From Thiomicrorhabdus sp965602805 (lineage in GTDB: Bacteria; Pseudomonadota; Gammaproteobacteria; Thiomicrospirales; Thiomicrospiraceae), in NCBI GenBank assembly GCA_965602805.1, contig CBFCZK010000008.1, positions 1-64,000 of the forward strand: 64,000 nucleotides of DNA, written 5' to 3'. The first letter of the stretch is position 1. Each line of letters starts with the position of its first letter. The position numbers and the translations under genes are program-made. The notes below the pieces were generated by a model. The model saw only the letters and a list, made by a program, of their open reading frames with translations. It had not been told where the DNA came from and searched no databases. Of this stretch, positions 1-9,867 are shown in pieces.

Positions 1-55
1 AACCAGTGACCCTCGCCTTGTAAGGGCGATGCTCTCCCAGCTGAGCTAATCACCC
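1..55 (-). tRNA. tRNA-Val (anticodon TAC), 3' part cut by window edge
   Basis: Read on the minus strand, the sequence starts GGGTGATTAGCTCAG (acceptor and D arm) and continues into an anticodon stem-loop with loop CTTACAA, giving anticodon TAC (plus-strand positions 20-22), then the variable region. The T arm and acceptor 3' side lie beyond position 1. A consensus promoter lies about 60 bases upstream. Confidence 0.93.
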
Positions 56-122
56 GAATTAAGTTTTAAGGCACTTTGGTAAGGAAGCTTAGCAAAGACT
101 TTGTACTTAATTGATGTGGCGT

Positions 123-150
123 ATTATAGAGTGCTGTGACAACATGTCAA
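123..150 (-). promoter_or_regulatory. sigma70 promoter for tRNA-Val
   Basis: On the minus strand, -35 TTGACA (145-150) and -10 TATAAT (123-128) are separated by 16 bp. Both hexamers are perfect consensus, as expected for a strongly expressed stable-RNA gene. The start of transcription should be near 116, leaving about 60 nt before the mature 5' end. Confidence 0.8.
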
Positions 151-278
151 TCATGTTTTGGATGTTTTTATGATATTTTTAAAGGCGTTTCGTTAAGCGC
201 TTGTTTTATTGCAGGATATCTAAAGATAGCAAGCTAATCAGAGAGGTTACGAGGTAGTTTCGGGGGGCTTAAAAACAC

Positions 279-303
279 AAAACCCTTAACAAGTAAGGGT
301 TTT
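279..303 (-). terminator. Rho-independent terminator of hupB
   Basis: A 10-bp stem (279-288 with 294-303) and a 5-nt loop, followed on the minus strand by a T-rich tail. It lies about 33 bp after the hupB stop codon. Confidence 0.8.
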
Positions 304-335
304 GAAACAAACTTTGTAATGTTAAAGCGGATAGA

Positions 336-611
336 TTATCCGTTTACACTATCCTTAAGCGCTTTACCAGCTGTAAATTTAGGTACTTTAGCAGCAGGAA
401 TTTGCATCTCTGCACCAGTTTGTGGGTTACGGCCTGTACGTGCAGCACGATCACCAACCTTAAATGTACCAAAACCGATGATTGCAACAGAATCGCCGTT
501 GCTCATTGCACCAGTAATTGCAGCAACTGTTGCATCTAATGCTTTTGCTGCATCCGCTTTTGTTAAACCAGCTGTTTCTGCAATCGAACTTACTAATTCA
601 GACTTATTCAT
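336..611 (-). CDS. hupB: DNA-binding protein HU-beta
   Basis: A 91-residue histone-like protein of the HU/IHF family, matching the usual 90 residues. It begins MNKSELVSSIAE and has the family signature GFGTF followed by the beta-arm RNPQTG, which intercalates at a DNA bend. HU dimers compact the nucleoid and bind bent or nicked DNA without sequence preference. It has its own promoter (682-711) and terminator (279-303), so it is probably transcribed apart from lon, although lon-hupB order is common in gammaproteobacteria. Confidence 0.97.
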   Translation of the reverse strand: MNKSELVSSIAETAGLTKADAAKALDATVAAITGAMSNGDSVAIIGFGTFKVGDRAARTGRNPQTGAEMQIPAAKVPKFTAGKALKDSVNG

Positions 612-681
612 TGTTTGTCTCCATGACTATTTTTAATGTTTTTTAATGTTTTTTTAAGTATCCACCGCTTTGGGTACAGCA

Positions 682-711
682 TTTATAGCAACCAACTACA
701 AAGGGTGTCAA
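682..711 (-). promoter_or_regulatory. sigma70 promoter of hupB
   Basis: On the minus strand, -35 TTGACA (706-711) and -10 TATAAA (682-687) are separated by 18 bp. The leader to the hupB ATG is about 65 nt. Confidence 0.65.
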
Positions 712-734
712 GCAAAAAAGTGGTTTTTTCGTAA

Positions 735-3152
735 TTAATGATGATTTGTGCTGTTTTTAGGCCCTTTATCACCTTCAGGCTCTTTAAACACGCCACCCTT
801 AGCATCCGCATTTAAAGGTTTTGGTTTCTCTGTTAAAGCCAATTCCAAAACTTCATCAACCCACTGTACAGGACGAATATCCAACTGGTTTTTAACCTCT
901 TCAGGCACATCGGCTAAATCACGAACATTATCATGCGGGATGAGAACCATCTTGATTCCACCACGTAAAGCAGCCAGCAACTTCTCTTTAAGACCACCAA
1001 TCGGCAATACCTCACCTCTTAGTGTAATTTCACCGGTCATGGCAACATCAGCCCTTACAGGAATTCCTGTAAATACTGACGTAATCGCGGTACAAATAGC
1101 AATACCAGCACTTGGGCCATCTTTTTTAATAGCACCTTCAGGGAAATGCAGGTGAAGATCGAGCTTCTCGTAAAAGTTAGGCTCTAACCCCAGAGCATTG
1201 GATCGACTGCGAATAACGCTCATAGCCGTCTGTACCGACTCTTGCATCACACTGCCTAATTGCCCTGTACTGTCTAACTTCCCCTTACCAGGCATTGCTG
1301 TGGCTTCAATTCTAAGCAAATCACCACCGACCCTTGTCCAAGCCAAACCAGCAACCTGTCCAATGCGGTTCATATCATCCACCAAACCAATACGATAACG
1401 AGCAACACCGAGATAATCTTCTAGATCATCCGGTCTCACCGTAATTTTACCTGAGACCTCATGAGTGACTAACTTCTTAACCGCCTTACGGCAGATCTTA
1501 GCCAGCTCGCGCGCTAATAGTCGCACCCCTGCCTCACGGGTATAGCATTGAATAATCGCCTTAATAGAAGACTCTTCAATTTGTACTTCACCTTTTTTAA
1601 GGCCGTGATCTTTTTCAGCTTTAGGCAGCAAGTGCTGTATCGCGATATTGAGCTTTTCTGGCTCGGTATACCCTGAAAGGTTAATCACTTCCATACGATC
1701 TAATAATGCTTCTGGAATATCCATCGAGTTAGAGGTCGCAACAAACATAACATCAGACAGATCGTAATCCACCTCTAAGTAATGATCATTGAAGCTAGAA
1801 TTTTGCTCAGGATCAAGCACCTCTAAGAGAGCCGAAGCTGGATCACCGCGCATATCACTCGACATTTTATCGATTTCATCCAATAAAAATAGAGGGTTCT
1901 TAGTGCCAGCAGATTGCATTTTTTGAATAATTTTACCGGGTAACGCACCAATATAGGTTTTACGATGCCCACGGATCTCCGCTTCATCGCGGACACCGCC
2001 TAATGACATACGCACATACTTACGATTGGTGGCTTCTGCAATAGAGCGTGCCAGCGTGGTTTTACCGACGCCAGGGGGCCCGACAAGGCACAATATAGGC
2101 CCTTTCATCTTGCGAACACGCTGTTGGACTGCTAGATACTCGATAATGCGCTCTTTGACCTTCTCAAGCCCGTAATGCTCAGCATCCAAGAAAGCCTGAC
2201 TCTTGTTTAAGTCTTTAGAAACACGGCTGCGCTTCTTCCAAGGAATATCCAACAACCAATCCAAGTAATTTCTAACCACGGTTGCTTCCGAGGATTGTGC
2301 TGGCATCATCTTTAATTTTTTAAGTTCTGATTTAGCCTTGGCATGCGCCTCATCCGACAAACCTACCGTTTCTATGCGCTCAACTAACTGGTCAAACTCA
2401 CTAACGACGGTTTCATCACCTTCCGCAAGTTCGCTATGAATCGCTTTAATTTTTTCATTAAGATAATATTCACGCTGCGTCTTATCCATCTGGTTTTTAA
2501 CACGTGTCGTGATACGTTTTTCTGATTCCAAAAGCTCTAATTCTGTTTCGACCATCGACAACATGCGTTCTAAACGCGCATTAATGGATGTAATCTCGAG
2601 TAACGACTGCTTATCACTGACGTTCAAATTGACATTCGCCGAAATAATATCCACCATGCGCTCAGGATTTTCTTCTTTTTGAACGGAAGTTTTTACCTCT
2701 GAAGGCACCTTCTTCTTTAAGTCAGAGAAACTTGAAAACTGGGTTTTTAAGGTTCTCATTAAAGCGTGAGTATCGGCATCGGCTGGTTCACTGGCAACAA
2801 TTTCGCTAATATCCCCAAGCAACACAGACTCTTCATTATGTAGGCTTGTTAATTCAAAGCGCTGAACCCCCTCAACCAAAACCTTGACCGTACCATCTGG
2901 TAACTTCAATAACTGCAGAATATTGGCCATGGTACCCACTGTGTACAGGTCTTCTAATTTAGGGATATCTTGTTCGGCACTTTTTTGAGCGACCAAAAAT
3001 ATCTGCTTATCGCCACTCATCGCTTCATTAAGAGCATGAATAGACTTTTCTCTTCCGACAAATAAGGGCATCACATTACCAGGAAAGACGACAACATCCC
3101 TTAAAGGCAATACCAATACATTCATTTTCATACTCACTTGATCAATATCCAT
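735..3152 (-). CDS. lon: ATP-dependent protease Lon
   Basis: An 805-residue Lon protease. In order it has the N-terminal substrate-binding domain (LVLPLRDVVVFPGNVMPLFV), a helical linker, an AAA+ domain with Walker A GPPGVGKT near residue 355, and a C-terminal S16 protease domain with catalytic Ser in KDGPSAGIA near 680 and Lys in GGLKEKLLAA near 722. It degrades misfolded and regulatory proteins in the cytosol. The frame opens 14 codons further upstream, but I prefer the ATG at 3152 because GAGAGGG lies 6 nt before it. It follows clpX across a terminator-like hairpin (3202-3224). Confidence 0.97.
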   Translation of the reverse strand: MDIDQVSMKMNVLVLPLRDVVVFPGNVMPLFVGREKSIHALNEAMSGDKQIFLVAQKSAEQDIPKLEDLYTVGTMANILQLLKLPDGTVKVLVEGVQRFELTSLHNEESVLLGDISEIVASEPADADTHALMRTLKTQFSSFSDLKKKVPSEVKTSVQKEENPERMVDIISANVNLNVSDKQSLLEITSINARLERMLSMVETELELLESEKRITTRVKNQMDKTQREYYLNEKIKAIHSELAEGDETVVSEFDQLVERIETVGLSDEAHAKAKSELKKLKMMPAQSSEATVVRNYLDWLLDIPWKKRSRVSKDLNKSQAFLDAEHYGLEKVKERIIEYLAVQQRVRKMKGPILCLVGPPGVGKTTLARSIAEATNRKYVRMSLGGVRDEAEIRGHRKTYIGALPGKIIQKMQSAGTKNPLFLLDEIDKMSSDMRGDPASALLEVLDPEQNSSFNDHYLEVDYDLSDVMFVATSNSMDIPEALLDRMEVINLSGYTEPEKLNIAIQHLLPKAEKDHGLKKGEVQIEESSIKAIIQCYTREAGVRLLARELAKICRKAVKKLVTHEVSGKITVRPDDLEDYLGVARYRIGLVDDMNRIGQVAGLAWTRVGGDLLRIEATAMPGKGKLDSTGQLGSVMQESVQTAMSVIRSRSNALGLEPNFYEKLDLHLHFPEGAIKKDGPSAGIAICTAITSVFTGIPVRADVAMTGEITLRGEVLPIGGLKEKLLAALRGGIKMVLIPHDNVRDLADVPEEVKNQLDIRPVQWVDEVLELALTEKPKPLNADAKGGVFKEPEGDKGPKNSTNHH

Positions 3153-3201
3153 TTTTACCCTCTCGTGCGAATTTATAAGCGGCATAAATTGCACTTTAAA
3201 A

Positions 3202-3224
3202 AAAACCCAGACAAGCTGGGTTTT
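3202..3224 (-). terminator. Rho-independent terminator after clpX
   Basis: Stem 3202-3210 / 3216-3224 with loop ACAAG (plus strand), followed on the minus strand by a T run. It separates clpX from lon and probably attenuates read-through. Confidence 0.75.
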
Positions 3225-3267
3225 AAAACAATATCACATTCGTAATGATGTGCTGCTTAAAACAGTG

Positions 3268-4527
3268 CTATTCACTTGATGCCTTTTTCGGCGTCTCATC
3301 TTGATAGACCAACATAGGGGGTTTTGTCCCTAGGACGACTGCTTTATTAATAACGACTTTATCGACATTTTTCAAGCTTGGTAAGTCATACATTGTATCA
3401 AGCAATAATAACTCCAAAATTGAACGTAGACCACGCGCCCCTGTTTTGCGGGCAATGGCTAGCTTAGAAATTTCAGTTAAAGCATCTTTTCTAAACTGCA
3501 GTTGCGCACCTTCTAACTCAAACATTTTCTGAAATTGCTTAACGAGTGCATTTTTAGGCTCTGTTAAAATCTTAACAAGCGCTATTTCATCCAACTCTTC
3601 TAAAGAGGCAATCATCGGCAAACGTCCGACAAATTCAGGAATCAAACCAAACTTGATTAAATCTTCCGGCTCTATTTTTTGGAACTTATCAGAAATACTC
3701 AGCTTGTTTTCAGCCGTTTTAACTTCTGCTGAAAAACCAATACCAATATTGGTTTCAGTACGCTGATCAATGATTTTATCCAAACCTTCAAACGCCCCGC
3801 CGACGATAAAGAGGATCTTAGAAGTATCAACCTGAATCATATCTTGGTTAGGATGCTTACGACCACCTTGTGGTGGAACTGAAGCAACCGTACCTTCAAT
3901 CAACTTCAATAATGCCTGCTGAACACCTTCACCAGAAACATCTCGAGTGATTGACGGATTTTCAGATTTACGGGTAATCTTATCAATCTCATCGATATAG
4001 ATAATGCCACGCTCTGCTTTTTCAGGGTCATTATCACAACGCTGTAATAATTTTAGAACAATGCTTTCAACATCTTCACCGACATAACCCGCTTCCGTCA
4101 AAGTGGTCGCATCAGCAATCGCAAAGGGTACATCTAATAGGCGTGCTAAGGTTTGCGCGAGAAGCGTCTTACCTGAACCAGTAGGTCCAATCAATAAGAT
4201 ATTACTCTTAGTCAGCTCAACATCGTCTTTAGCATGTGCATTCTGAAGACGTTTATAGTGATTATAGACCGCAACCGAAAGTACTTTTTTAGACCGTTGC
4301 TGGCCGATGACATAATCATCCAGAATAGCGCTAATTTCATGCGGTGTTGGTAGATTATCCAACTCGAACTGGCTCATCTCTTCTTCGCCAAATTCTTCAC
4401 GTAAAATATCGTTACATAATTCAACACACTCATCACAAATATAAACTGATGGGCCTGCGATTAATTTTCTTACTTCATCCTGGGTTTTACCACAAAACGA
4501 ACAATCTAAAGTTTTGTCTTCGCTCAT
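3268..4527 (-). CDS. clpX: ATP-dependent Clp protease ATP-binding subunit ClpX
   Basis: A 419-residue unfoldase. The N-terminal zinc-binding domain has Cys9, Cys12, Cys31 and Cys34. The AAA+ domain has Walker A GPTGSGKT (114-121), Walker B IIYIDEIDKI, and an IGF loop (NIGIGFSAE) that docks on ClpP. ClpX unfolds tagged substrates and threads them into ClpP. It starts 11 bp after the clpP stop, so the two are co-transcribed. Length matches E. coli ClpX (424). Confidence 0.98.
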   Translation of the reverse strand: MSEDKTLDCSFCGKTQDEVRKLIAGPSVYICDECVELCNDILREEFGEEEMSQFELDNLPTPHEISAILDDYVIGQQRSKKVLSVAVYNHYKRLQNAHAKDDVELTKSNILLIGPTGSGKTLLAQTLARLLDVPFAIADATTLTEAGYVGEDVESIVLKLLQRCDNDPEKAERGIIYIDEIDKITRKSENPSITRDVSGEGVQQALLKLIEGTVASVPPQGGRKHPNQDMIQVDTSKILFIVGGAFEGLDKIIDQRTETNIGIGFSAEVKTAENKLSISDKFQKIEPEDLIKFGLIPEFVGRLPMIASLEELDEIALVKILTEPKNALVKQFQKMFELEGAQLQFRKDALTEISKLAIARKTGARGLRSILELLLLDTMYDLPSLKNVDKVVINKAVVLGTKPPMLVYQDETPKKASSE

Positions 4528-4538
4528 TCTTCTTAACC

Positions 4539-5138
4539 CTATCGATTCGTTAATACTTTATCAATCAAACCATAATCGCACGCTTGTTGTGCACTCATAA
4601 AGTTATCACGATCTGTATCTTTTTCTATGGTTTTCATTGGCTGACCAGTATGCTCCGCCAAAGCTCTATTCAACTTGTCTTTAATCTGCATAATTTCTTG
4701 TGCATGAATCTGAATGTCACTCGCTTGCCCCTGAAACCCGCCTAAAGGCTGGTGAATCATGACTCGAGAATTCGGTAGCGCAAAACGTTTACCTTTCTCA
4801 CCTGCTGACAATAAAAATGAACCCATACTAGCAGCTTGACCAATACACATCGTACTGACATTTGGTTTAATAAAACGCATAGTGTCATAGATTGCCATAC
4901 CGGCCGTCACACTGCCACCTGGAGAGTTGATATAGAGATGAATATCTTTCTCTGGATTTTCTGATTCCAAGAACAACATCTGCGCAACAATCAAGTTTGC
5001 CATATGATCTTCGACCTGACCGACTAAAAAGATAACGCGCTCTTTTAAAAGTCGAGAGTAAATATCATAAGAACGTTCACCACGGCTAGTCTGCTCAACG
5101 ACCATTGGTACTAATGCATTGTGAATCATATTATCCAT
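4539..5138 (-). CDS. clpP: ATP-dependent Clp protease proteolytic subunit ClpP
   Basis: A 199-residue serine peptidase of family S14. The catalytic triad is Ser104 (GQAASMGS), His129 (MIHQPLGG) and Asp178 (DTDRD). The NSPGGSV oxyanion strand is present at about residues 71-77. It forms the tetradecameric barrel that works with ClpX. An ATG three codons downstream (MIHNAL) is an alternative start. It lies between tig and clpX in the standard gammaproteobacterial order. Confidence 0.98.
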   Translation of the reverse strand: MDNMIHNALVPMVVEQTSRGERSYDIYSRLLKERVIFLVGQVEDHMANLIVAQMLFLESENPEKDIHLYINSPGGSVTAGMAIYDTMRFIKPNVSTMCIGQAASMGSFLLSAGEKGKRFALPNSRVMIHQPLGGFQGQASDIQIHAQEIMQIKDKLNRALAEHTGQPMKTIEKDTDRDNFMSAQQACDYGLIDKVLTNR

Positions 5139-5207
5139 ATTCTGTATTTCATCCTATATTGGAGAGTGTTTGTAATTTAAGGTGTATCTTAGCTGTTTCT
5201 TAGGCAA

Positions 5208-5264
5208 AAAAAAACTTAACCCCACCGACAAATCGAAGATTCATCATCAGGATTAAGTTTTTTT
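5208..5264 (-). terminator. Terminator-like hairpin between tig and clpP
   Basis: An A-rich arm (5208-5219) pairs with a T-rich arm (5253-5264) on both sides of a GC-containing stem, with a T run on the minus strand after it. It probably gives partial termination of tig transcription before clpP. Confidence 0.6.
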
Positions 5265-5302
5265 ACGAATCTTAGCGAACTAAGGCCAAACCAAAGCTCA
5301 AA

Positions 5303-6616
5303 TTAAGCAGCAGGATTGATAACTTCATCAAAAGCTTTAGTCACTTCAGTCACTTTTGCTTCCGCTAAAATTTTAGCTGCAACTTTACCTTCCACTAGGA
5401 TAGAACGAATTTCGCTCTTCGCACCTGGGTTTTCAGAATACCAGTTGATAACTTCAGCAGGATCTTCATATGAAGATGCTTGATCAGCAATGTAAGCATT
5501 CACTTCGTCATCAGTTGCTTCAAGCTTATTCACCTTAATGATGTCGCCTAAAATCAAACCTAACTTAACTCGCTTAGCCGCTTCTTCTGCAAAATGGCTT
5601 GCTTCAATATTCGCATCAGCAGGATTAATTCCTTGCTGTTGCATATTTTGAACAGCACGATCCATTAAGCTTTTAACTTCTTGTTCAAGTAAAGACTTAG
5701 GAACCTGAACATCAACCACTTCTTGCATTGAGTCTAAAACAGTCGCACGGTTTTTACTTTCTACAGCACGCTCAAGTTCTTTGGTCATGCTGTCTTTAAT
5801 TTCTGCCATAAGAGCCGCTTCAGTCCCTTCGGCGACACCGAAAGATTGTACGAACTCTTCATCAATTTCAGGTAATATCTTTGTCATCACAGAGTGCACT
5901 GTGATATCAAACGTCGCAGCTTTACCCTTAAGCTCTTCTGAGTGATACTCTTCAGGGAATGCCACTTCAATAACTTTCTCTTCGCCTTTCTTCATACCAA
6001 TGATTTGATCTTCAAAACCAGGAATCATTCGACCAGAACCTAATTCTAATGGTGCATTCTCAGCAGAACCACCGTCAAACTCAACACCGTCAATTTTCCC
6101 AACGAAGTCGATCATAACCTGCTCGCCTTTCTTAGCTTTCTTAGCAGCACTCTTCGAAGGCTTCCAAGCCATACGCTGTTCACGTAAGCGAGTAATCATG
6201 TTTTCAACATCTTTATCCGTCACTTCAGCGTTGATTTTTTCAACCGTAATACCGCTGAACTCTGGCAGAGTGATTTCTGGATAAACTTCAAAACGTGCTG
6301 TAAATGTTACTTGCCCGTCTGCATCGTTTAAATCGTCAAACGCTGGAAAGCCTGCAACCTGCAATGATTCTTGATCAACCGCATCATAAAACGCTTTCTG
6401 CAAGACTTCGCCCATCATTTCTTGATTGACTTGTGCACCGTGACGTTTCTTAACAACATTTAATGGCACTTTACCTGCTCTGAAACCATCCATTTTGATA
6501 GTGCGACGAATTTCGTTTAAACGCTTTTCTACGCTTGCATTTAGGTCAGCTGATGGGAATATGACCGTCATCTTATGCTCAAGACCTTGTTCTGGTTTTT
6601 CTACAGTTACTTGCAT
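5303..6616 (-). CDS. tig: Trigger factor (ribosome-associated chaperone, PPIase)
   Basis: A 437-residue protein with the three trigger-factor regions: an N-terminal ribosome-binding domain (MQVTVEKPEQGLEHKMTV, with a GFRAGKVPLNVV tail loop), a central FKBP-type prolyl isomerase domain around residues 150-245 (GEQVMIDFVGKIDGVEF), and a helical C-terminal chaperone domain. It binds nascent chains at the exit tunnel. Length is close to E. coli Tig (432). It is the first gene of the tig-clpP-clpX-lon group. Confidence 0.98.
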   Translation of the reverse strand: MQVTVEKPEQGLEHKMTVIFPSADLNASVEKRLNEIRRTIKMDGFRAGKVPLNVVKKRHGAQVNQEMMGEVLQKAFYDAVDQESLQVAGFPAFDDLNDADGQVTFTARFEVYPEITLPEFSGITVEKINAEVTDKDVENMITRLREQRMAWKPSKSAAKKAKKGEQVMIDFVGKIDGVEFDGGSAENAPLELGSGRMIPGFEDQIIGMKKGEEKVIEVAFPEEYHSEELKGKAATFDITVHSVMTKILPEIDEEFVQSFGVAEGTEAALMAEIKDSMTKELERAVESKNRATVLDSMQEVVDVQVPKSLLEQEVKSLMDRAVQNMQQQGINPADANIEASHFAEEAAKRVKLGLILGDIIKVNKLEATDDEVNAYIADQASSYEDPAEVINWYSENPGAKSEIRSILVEGKVAAKILAEAKVTEVTKAFDEVINPAA

Positions 6617-6885
6617 TATTAAATCTCAAATTGATGTTTAAAATTGGTAAATCAGTTAATTCGTAATTAACTAAAAATCAGGCTCAAAATTATACTGACT
6701 TCCCTCTTAAAGTGGAAGTAAAACTGTCAAAATTGACCGAATATCTAATAAAAACAACGTGAAATAGGAATCTTTCTTGTGTAAACGTGAAAAAATGCTA
6801 AAATCCGCATCAAATTATTTTAATAGAGCGAACAGTGTTTTTCATAACATTCGCATCTAAAGACCTCCCAACAAAGGATTTAAAA

Positions 6886-7104
6886 ATGAATATTGAACGT
6901 ATTGTTATGTTAGTTGCTGGCTTTATGGTTCTAGCAAGCGCCATTTTAAGTGTTTGGCACACGCCACAATGGTTTTACCTTGCTGGATTTGTAGGCGCAA
7001 ACTTAATGTTCTCAGCAGCAACTGGTTTCTGCCCAATGGTTATAATCCTGCGTAAACTTGGATTTAAGCATGGCAATACTTTTAGCCAAACTGCAAAAAT
7101 CTAA
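6886..7104 (+). CDS. DUF2892 small inner-membrane protein
   Basis: A 72-residue protein with two hydrophobic segments (about residues 5-26 and 28-50) and a TGFCPMVIILRKLG motif typical of DUF2892 / YgaP-like membrane domains, often found with rhodaneses and sulfur metabolism. The frame is open 17 codons upstream, but the ATG at 6886 is preferred because AAAGGA lies 7-8 nt upstream. It stands alone with its own terminator. The exact function is unknown. Confidence 0.8.
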   Translation: MNIERIVMLVAGFMVLASAILSVWHTPQWFYLAGFVGANLMFSAATGFCPMVIILRKLGFKHGNTFSQTAKI

Positions 7105-7115
7105 ACTTTATTACA

Positions 7116-7152
7116 AAAAAAAAGGCCTGTCATTTTTGAATGACGGGCTTTT
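7116..7152 (+). terminator. Bidirectional Rho-independent terminator
   Basis: An A-tract, a stem of about 12 bp (one wobble) with loop TTTTTGA, and a T-tract. It serves the DUF2892 gene on the plus strand and probably the ABC-F gene converging from the right. Confidence 0.8.
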
Positions 7153-7207
7153 TTTTGCCTTAAAGACAGGGACAGCATCTAGCATTATTAGATTATTTTT
7201 TTAAATA

Positions 7208-9127
7208 CTAACTCAACTCTGCTTCTACGATGGCTTTTTCGGTTTCTAACTGCTCCTGCAATTCCAGCCACTCCATTTCACACTCTTCAATAGCGCTTTC
7301 ACACTCACCCTGAGACTTAATACACTCCGCTAACTTTGCTTTGTTTTCCGCGTCATATAAGTGACTGTCTTCCATCAGCGCGTGATATTCAGATTGCTTG
7401 GCTTGCAAGGACTCTAACTGACACTCTATCTTCTTAACAGCCTGAGTAATCGGTTTAAGACGTGCATCCACCTTTTTTCTCTGGGTTGCATTCATTTGTC
7501 GTGCTTGTTTTTTAGTTTGACCAGGCCTGGTCTCTTTAGAATCAATCTCAACCTGCTTCAACTGCTTAAGTCGCGCTTGAAGGTAAGTATCCAAACCGCC
7601 GACAAAACGTGAAACCTCACCTGCATGTACCCACCAAAACTGATCAGCGATACTGGTCAGCAAATGCTTATCATGTGTGACGACAATTAAAGCACCTGTA
7701 AAATCTTGTAACGCCATATCTAAAGCATCACGGGTTTCCATATCCAAATGGTTGGTCGGCTCATCTAGAATGATTAAATTTGGTTTTTGGAAAACAATAA
7801 TCGCTAAGGCTAAACGCGCTTTTTCGCCACCTGAAAAATGATTAATGGTGTCCAGGCATTGTGCATTTGAAAAGCCAAAGCCGCCTAAGAAATTACGCGC
7901 CTCTTGATCCGTCGGAGCCTCTGGCAACACTAATAGATGTTGCAATGGGCTCTTATCAGACATCAACGATTCTAGTTGATGTTGCGCAAAATACCCAAAC
8001 TTAACCCCCTTACTGATTTGAACCTTACCACTGCTCGGCTTTAAATCACCGACAAGCAACTTGATTAAGGTTGATTTACCAGAACCATTAACGCCGACCA
8101 AACCAATACGATCCCCAGCCCTTAACGTCAAACTTACCGAGTCTAAAATCGGTTTTTGCGGGTAGGCAAAACTGGCCAAATCTAATGACAGCATAGGATC
8201 AGGTTGATGCAAAGGCGGGATAAATTCAAAATGAAAAGGATTGGTCGCCTGCACCGCGGCAATGGATTCCATGCGTTCCAATGCTTTAACACGACTCTGG
8301 GCTTGCTTGGCTTTAGAGGCTTTAGCTTTAAAGCGCTCTATGAAACTTTTAAGGTGCTGCATCTGCTGCTTCTGCTTATCGTGCAGAGACTGCTGTTGCA
8401 TCAACTGTTCATTACGCTGACGTTCGAAAGAGGCAAAGTTACCAGAATAGAAGGTGATTTTTTGATCATGGATATGCGCAATACCCTGCACCGCTTGATC
8501 CAGAAAATCACGGTCATGGGAAATAATGAGAATCGCACCTTGATAGGATTTTAACCACTGCTCTAGCCAAGCAACCGCTTCAATATCCAAATGGTTCGTC
8601 GGCTCATCCAAGAGCAGTAAATCAGAGCGTTGCATTAACGCACGCCCTAACTTAAGCCGAACCTGCCAGCCACCCGAAAACTCGGCCATCGGCTTGCTAA
8701 AATCACTCTCTACGAAACCTAAACCGTACAATAACTGTTTGGCTTTACTGGGCACTGCAAACCCATCAATTTTATCCAATACATCATAGGCTTTAACCAA
8801 TAAATCATGATCATTGGTGGCTTCTGCTTTTTCAATCGACTCTTGCGCTTCAGCGTATTTAGTGTCGCCAAACGTAACATAACGCAACGCTTGAGCATCC
8901 GGCCGGCGAACTTCCTGCTCAACGTAACCAATCAGCCAATTGGCTGGAATTCCAACATTCCCCTCTTCTATTGAGACTTCTCCCAACAGGCATTTGAATA
9001 GAGTGGTTTTACCAACGCCATTTTGGCCGACTAAGCCAATCTTTTGGCCAGGATGAATATTGAGATTAGCACCATCAAAAAGCGGTTTGACACCGGCTCG
9101 AATGGATAAGTTTTGTAGACATAACAT
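7208..9127 (-). CDS. yheS: ABC-F family ATPase, YheS type
   Basis: A 639-residue soluble protein with two ABC ATPase domains (Walker A GQNGVGKT near 35 and GVNGSGKS near 345; signatures FSGGWQVRL and FSGGEKARL) joined by a charged helical linker (RFKAKASKAKQAQSRVKALERM), plus a C-terminal coiled coil ending ECEMEWLELQEQLE. The linker and tail resemble E. coli YheS more than EttA or Uup. ABC-F proteins act on the ribosome E site and carry no membrane domain. A perfect copy of the dispersed palindrome (7519-7532) lies inside the coding region. Confidence 0.92.
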   Translation of the reverse strand: MLCLQNLSIRAGVKPLFDGANLNIHPGQKIGLVGQNGVGKTTLFKCLLGEVSIEEGNVGIPANWLIGYVEQEVRRPDAQALRYVTFGDTKYAEAQESIEKAEATNDHDLLVKAYDVLDKIDGFAVPSKAKQLLYGLGFVESDFSKPMAEFSGGWQVRLKLGRALMQRSDLLLLDEPTNHLDIEAVAWLEQWLKSYQGAILIISHDRDFLDQAVQGIAHIHDQKITFYSGNFASFERQRNEQLMQQQSLHDKQKQQMQHLKSFIERFKAKASKAKQAQSRVKALERMESIAAVQATNPFHFEFIPPLHQPDPMLSLDLASFAYPQKPILDSVSLTLRAGDRIGLVGVNGSGKSTLIKLLVGDLKPSSGKVQISKGVKFGYFAQHQLESLMSDKSPLQHLLVLPEAPTDQEARNFLGGFGFSNAQCLDTINHFSGGEKARLALAIIVFQKPNLIILDEPTNHLDMETRDALDMALQDFTGALIVVTHDKHLLTSIADQFWWVHAGEVSRFVGGLDTYLQARLKQLKQVEIDSKETRPGQTKKQARQMNATQRKKVDARLKPITQAVKKIECQLESLQAKQSEYHALMEDSHLYDAENKAKLAECIKSQGECESAIEECEMEWLELQEQLETEKAIVEAELS

Positions 9128-9180
9128 GCTTTAGGTTTCCTTAACCGTATGCTGTTTAACCGAGTGTCGTTTAACGTCGG

Positions 9181-9867
9181 TTATAAACCTTGTTCGATTA
9201 ATTGGCCATCCAGCAAGGTAAGCTGTCGGTCCATTTTTCCGGCAAGCTGCAAATCATGGGTCACAATTAAAATAGCTGTTTGCAGCTCTTGATTCAACTC
9301 TAATAATAGATTGAAGACTTGATCAGCGGCGTTGTGGTCGAGATTACCTGTCGGCTCATCCGCCAAAATACATTTTGGCTCGGTGATAAGAGCACGTGCT
9401 ATCGCAACTCTTTGACGTTCACCACCTGAAAGTTCGCTGGGCTTATGCTGCATACGCTCTGCCAGGCCGACCCGCTCTAATAGCTTTTCAGCTTTGAGTT
9501 TTGCTATCGCACTGTCGGTACGGCGAATGCGTAGCGGCATCATGACGTTTTCCAATGCGGTTAATTCAGGTAACAAATGGTGAAACTGATAGACAAAACC
9601 CATGTATTGATTTCTCAATCGGCCACGTTTAGCTTCACCTTCGTCAGAAAAACTGGCTGAATTAAGGCGAACGACACCCGAATCAGGCGTGTCTAAACCT
9701 GCAAGTACATGCAATAAAGTACTTTTACCCGAGCCAGACGCACCGATAATGGCAATTTTCTCGCCTGCATGCAGATTTAAATCAATCTCTGAAAATACCG
9801 ATGTTTGGATAACACCTTCACTATATGTTTTCGATAGCTGTGTTGCTTCTAATACTAAATTACTCAT
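9181..9867 (-). CDS. lolD: Lipoprotein-releasing ABC transporter ATPase LolD
   Basis: A 228-residue ABC ATPase with Walker A GASGSGKST near residue 41, Q-loop YQFHHLLPELTALENV (typical of LolD/MacB), signature LSGGERQRVAIARAL and Walker B CILADEPTGNLD. It powers extraction of outer-membrane lipoproteins from the inner membrane to LolA. Its start overlaps the upstream lolC stop by 8 bp, so the two are translationally coupled. Confidence 0.95.
   Translation of the reverse strand: MSNLVLEATQLSKTYSEGVIQTSVFSEIDLNLHAGEKIAIIGASGSGKSTLLHVLAGLDTPDSGVVRLNSASFSDEGEAKRGRLRNQYMGFVYQFHHLLPELTALENVMMPLRIRRTDSAIAKLKAEKLLERVGLAERMQHKPSELSGGERQRVAIARALITEPKCILADEPTGNLDHNAADQVFNLLLELNQELQTAILIVTHDLQLAGKMDRQLTLLDGQLIEQGL

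Noticed and set aside
319..636. 105-residue plus-strand frame over hupB
   Set aside because: It is antisense to hupB and reflects its Ala-rich coding strand.
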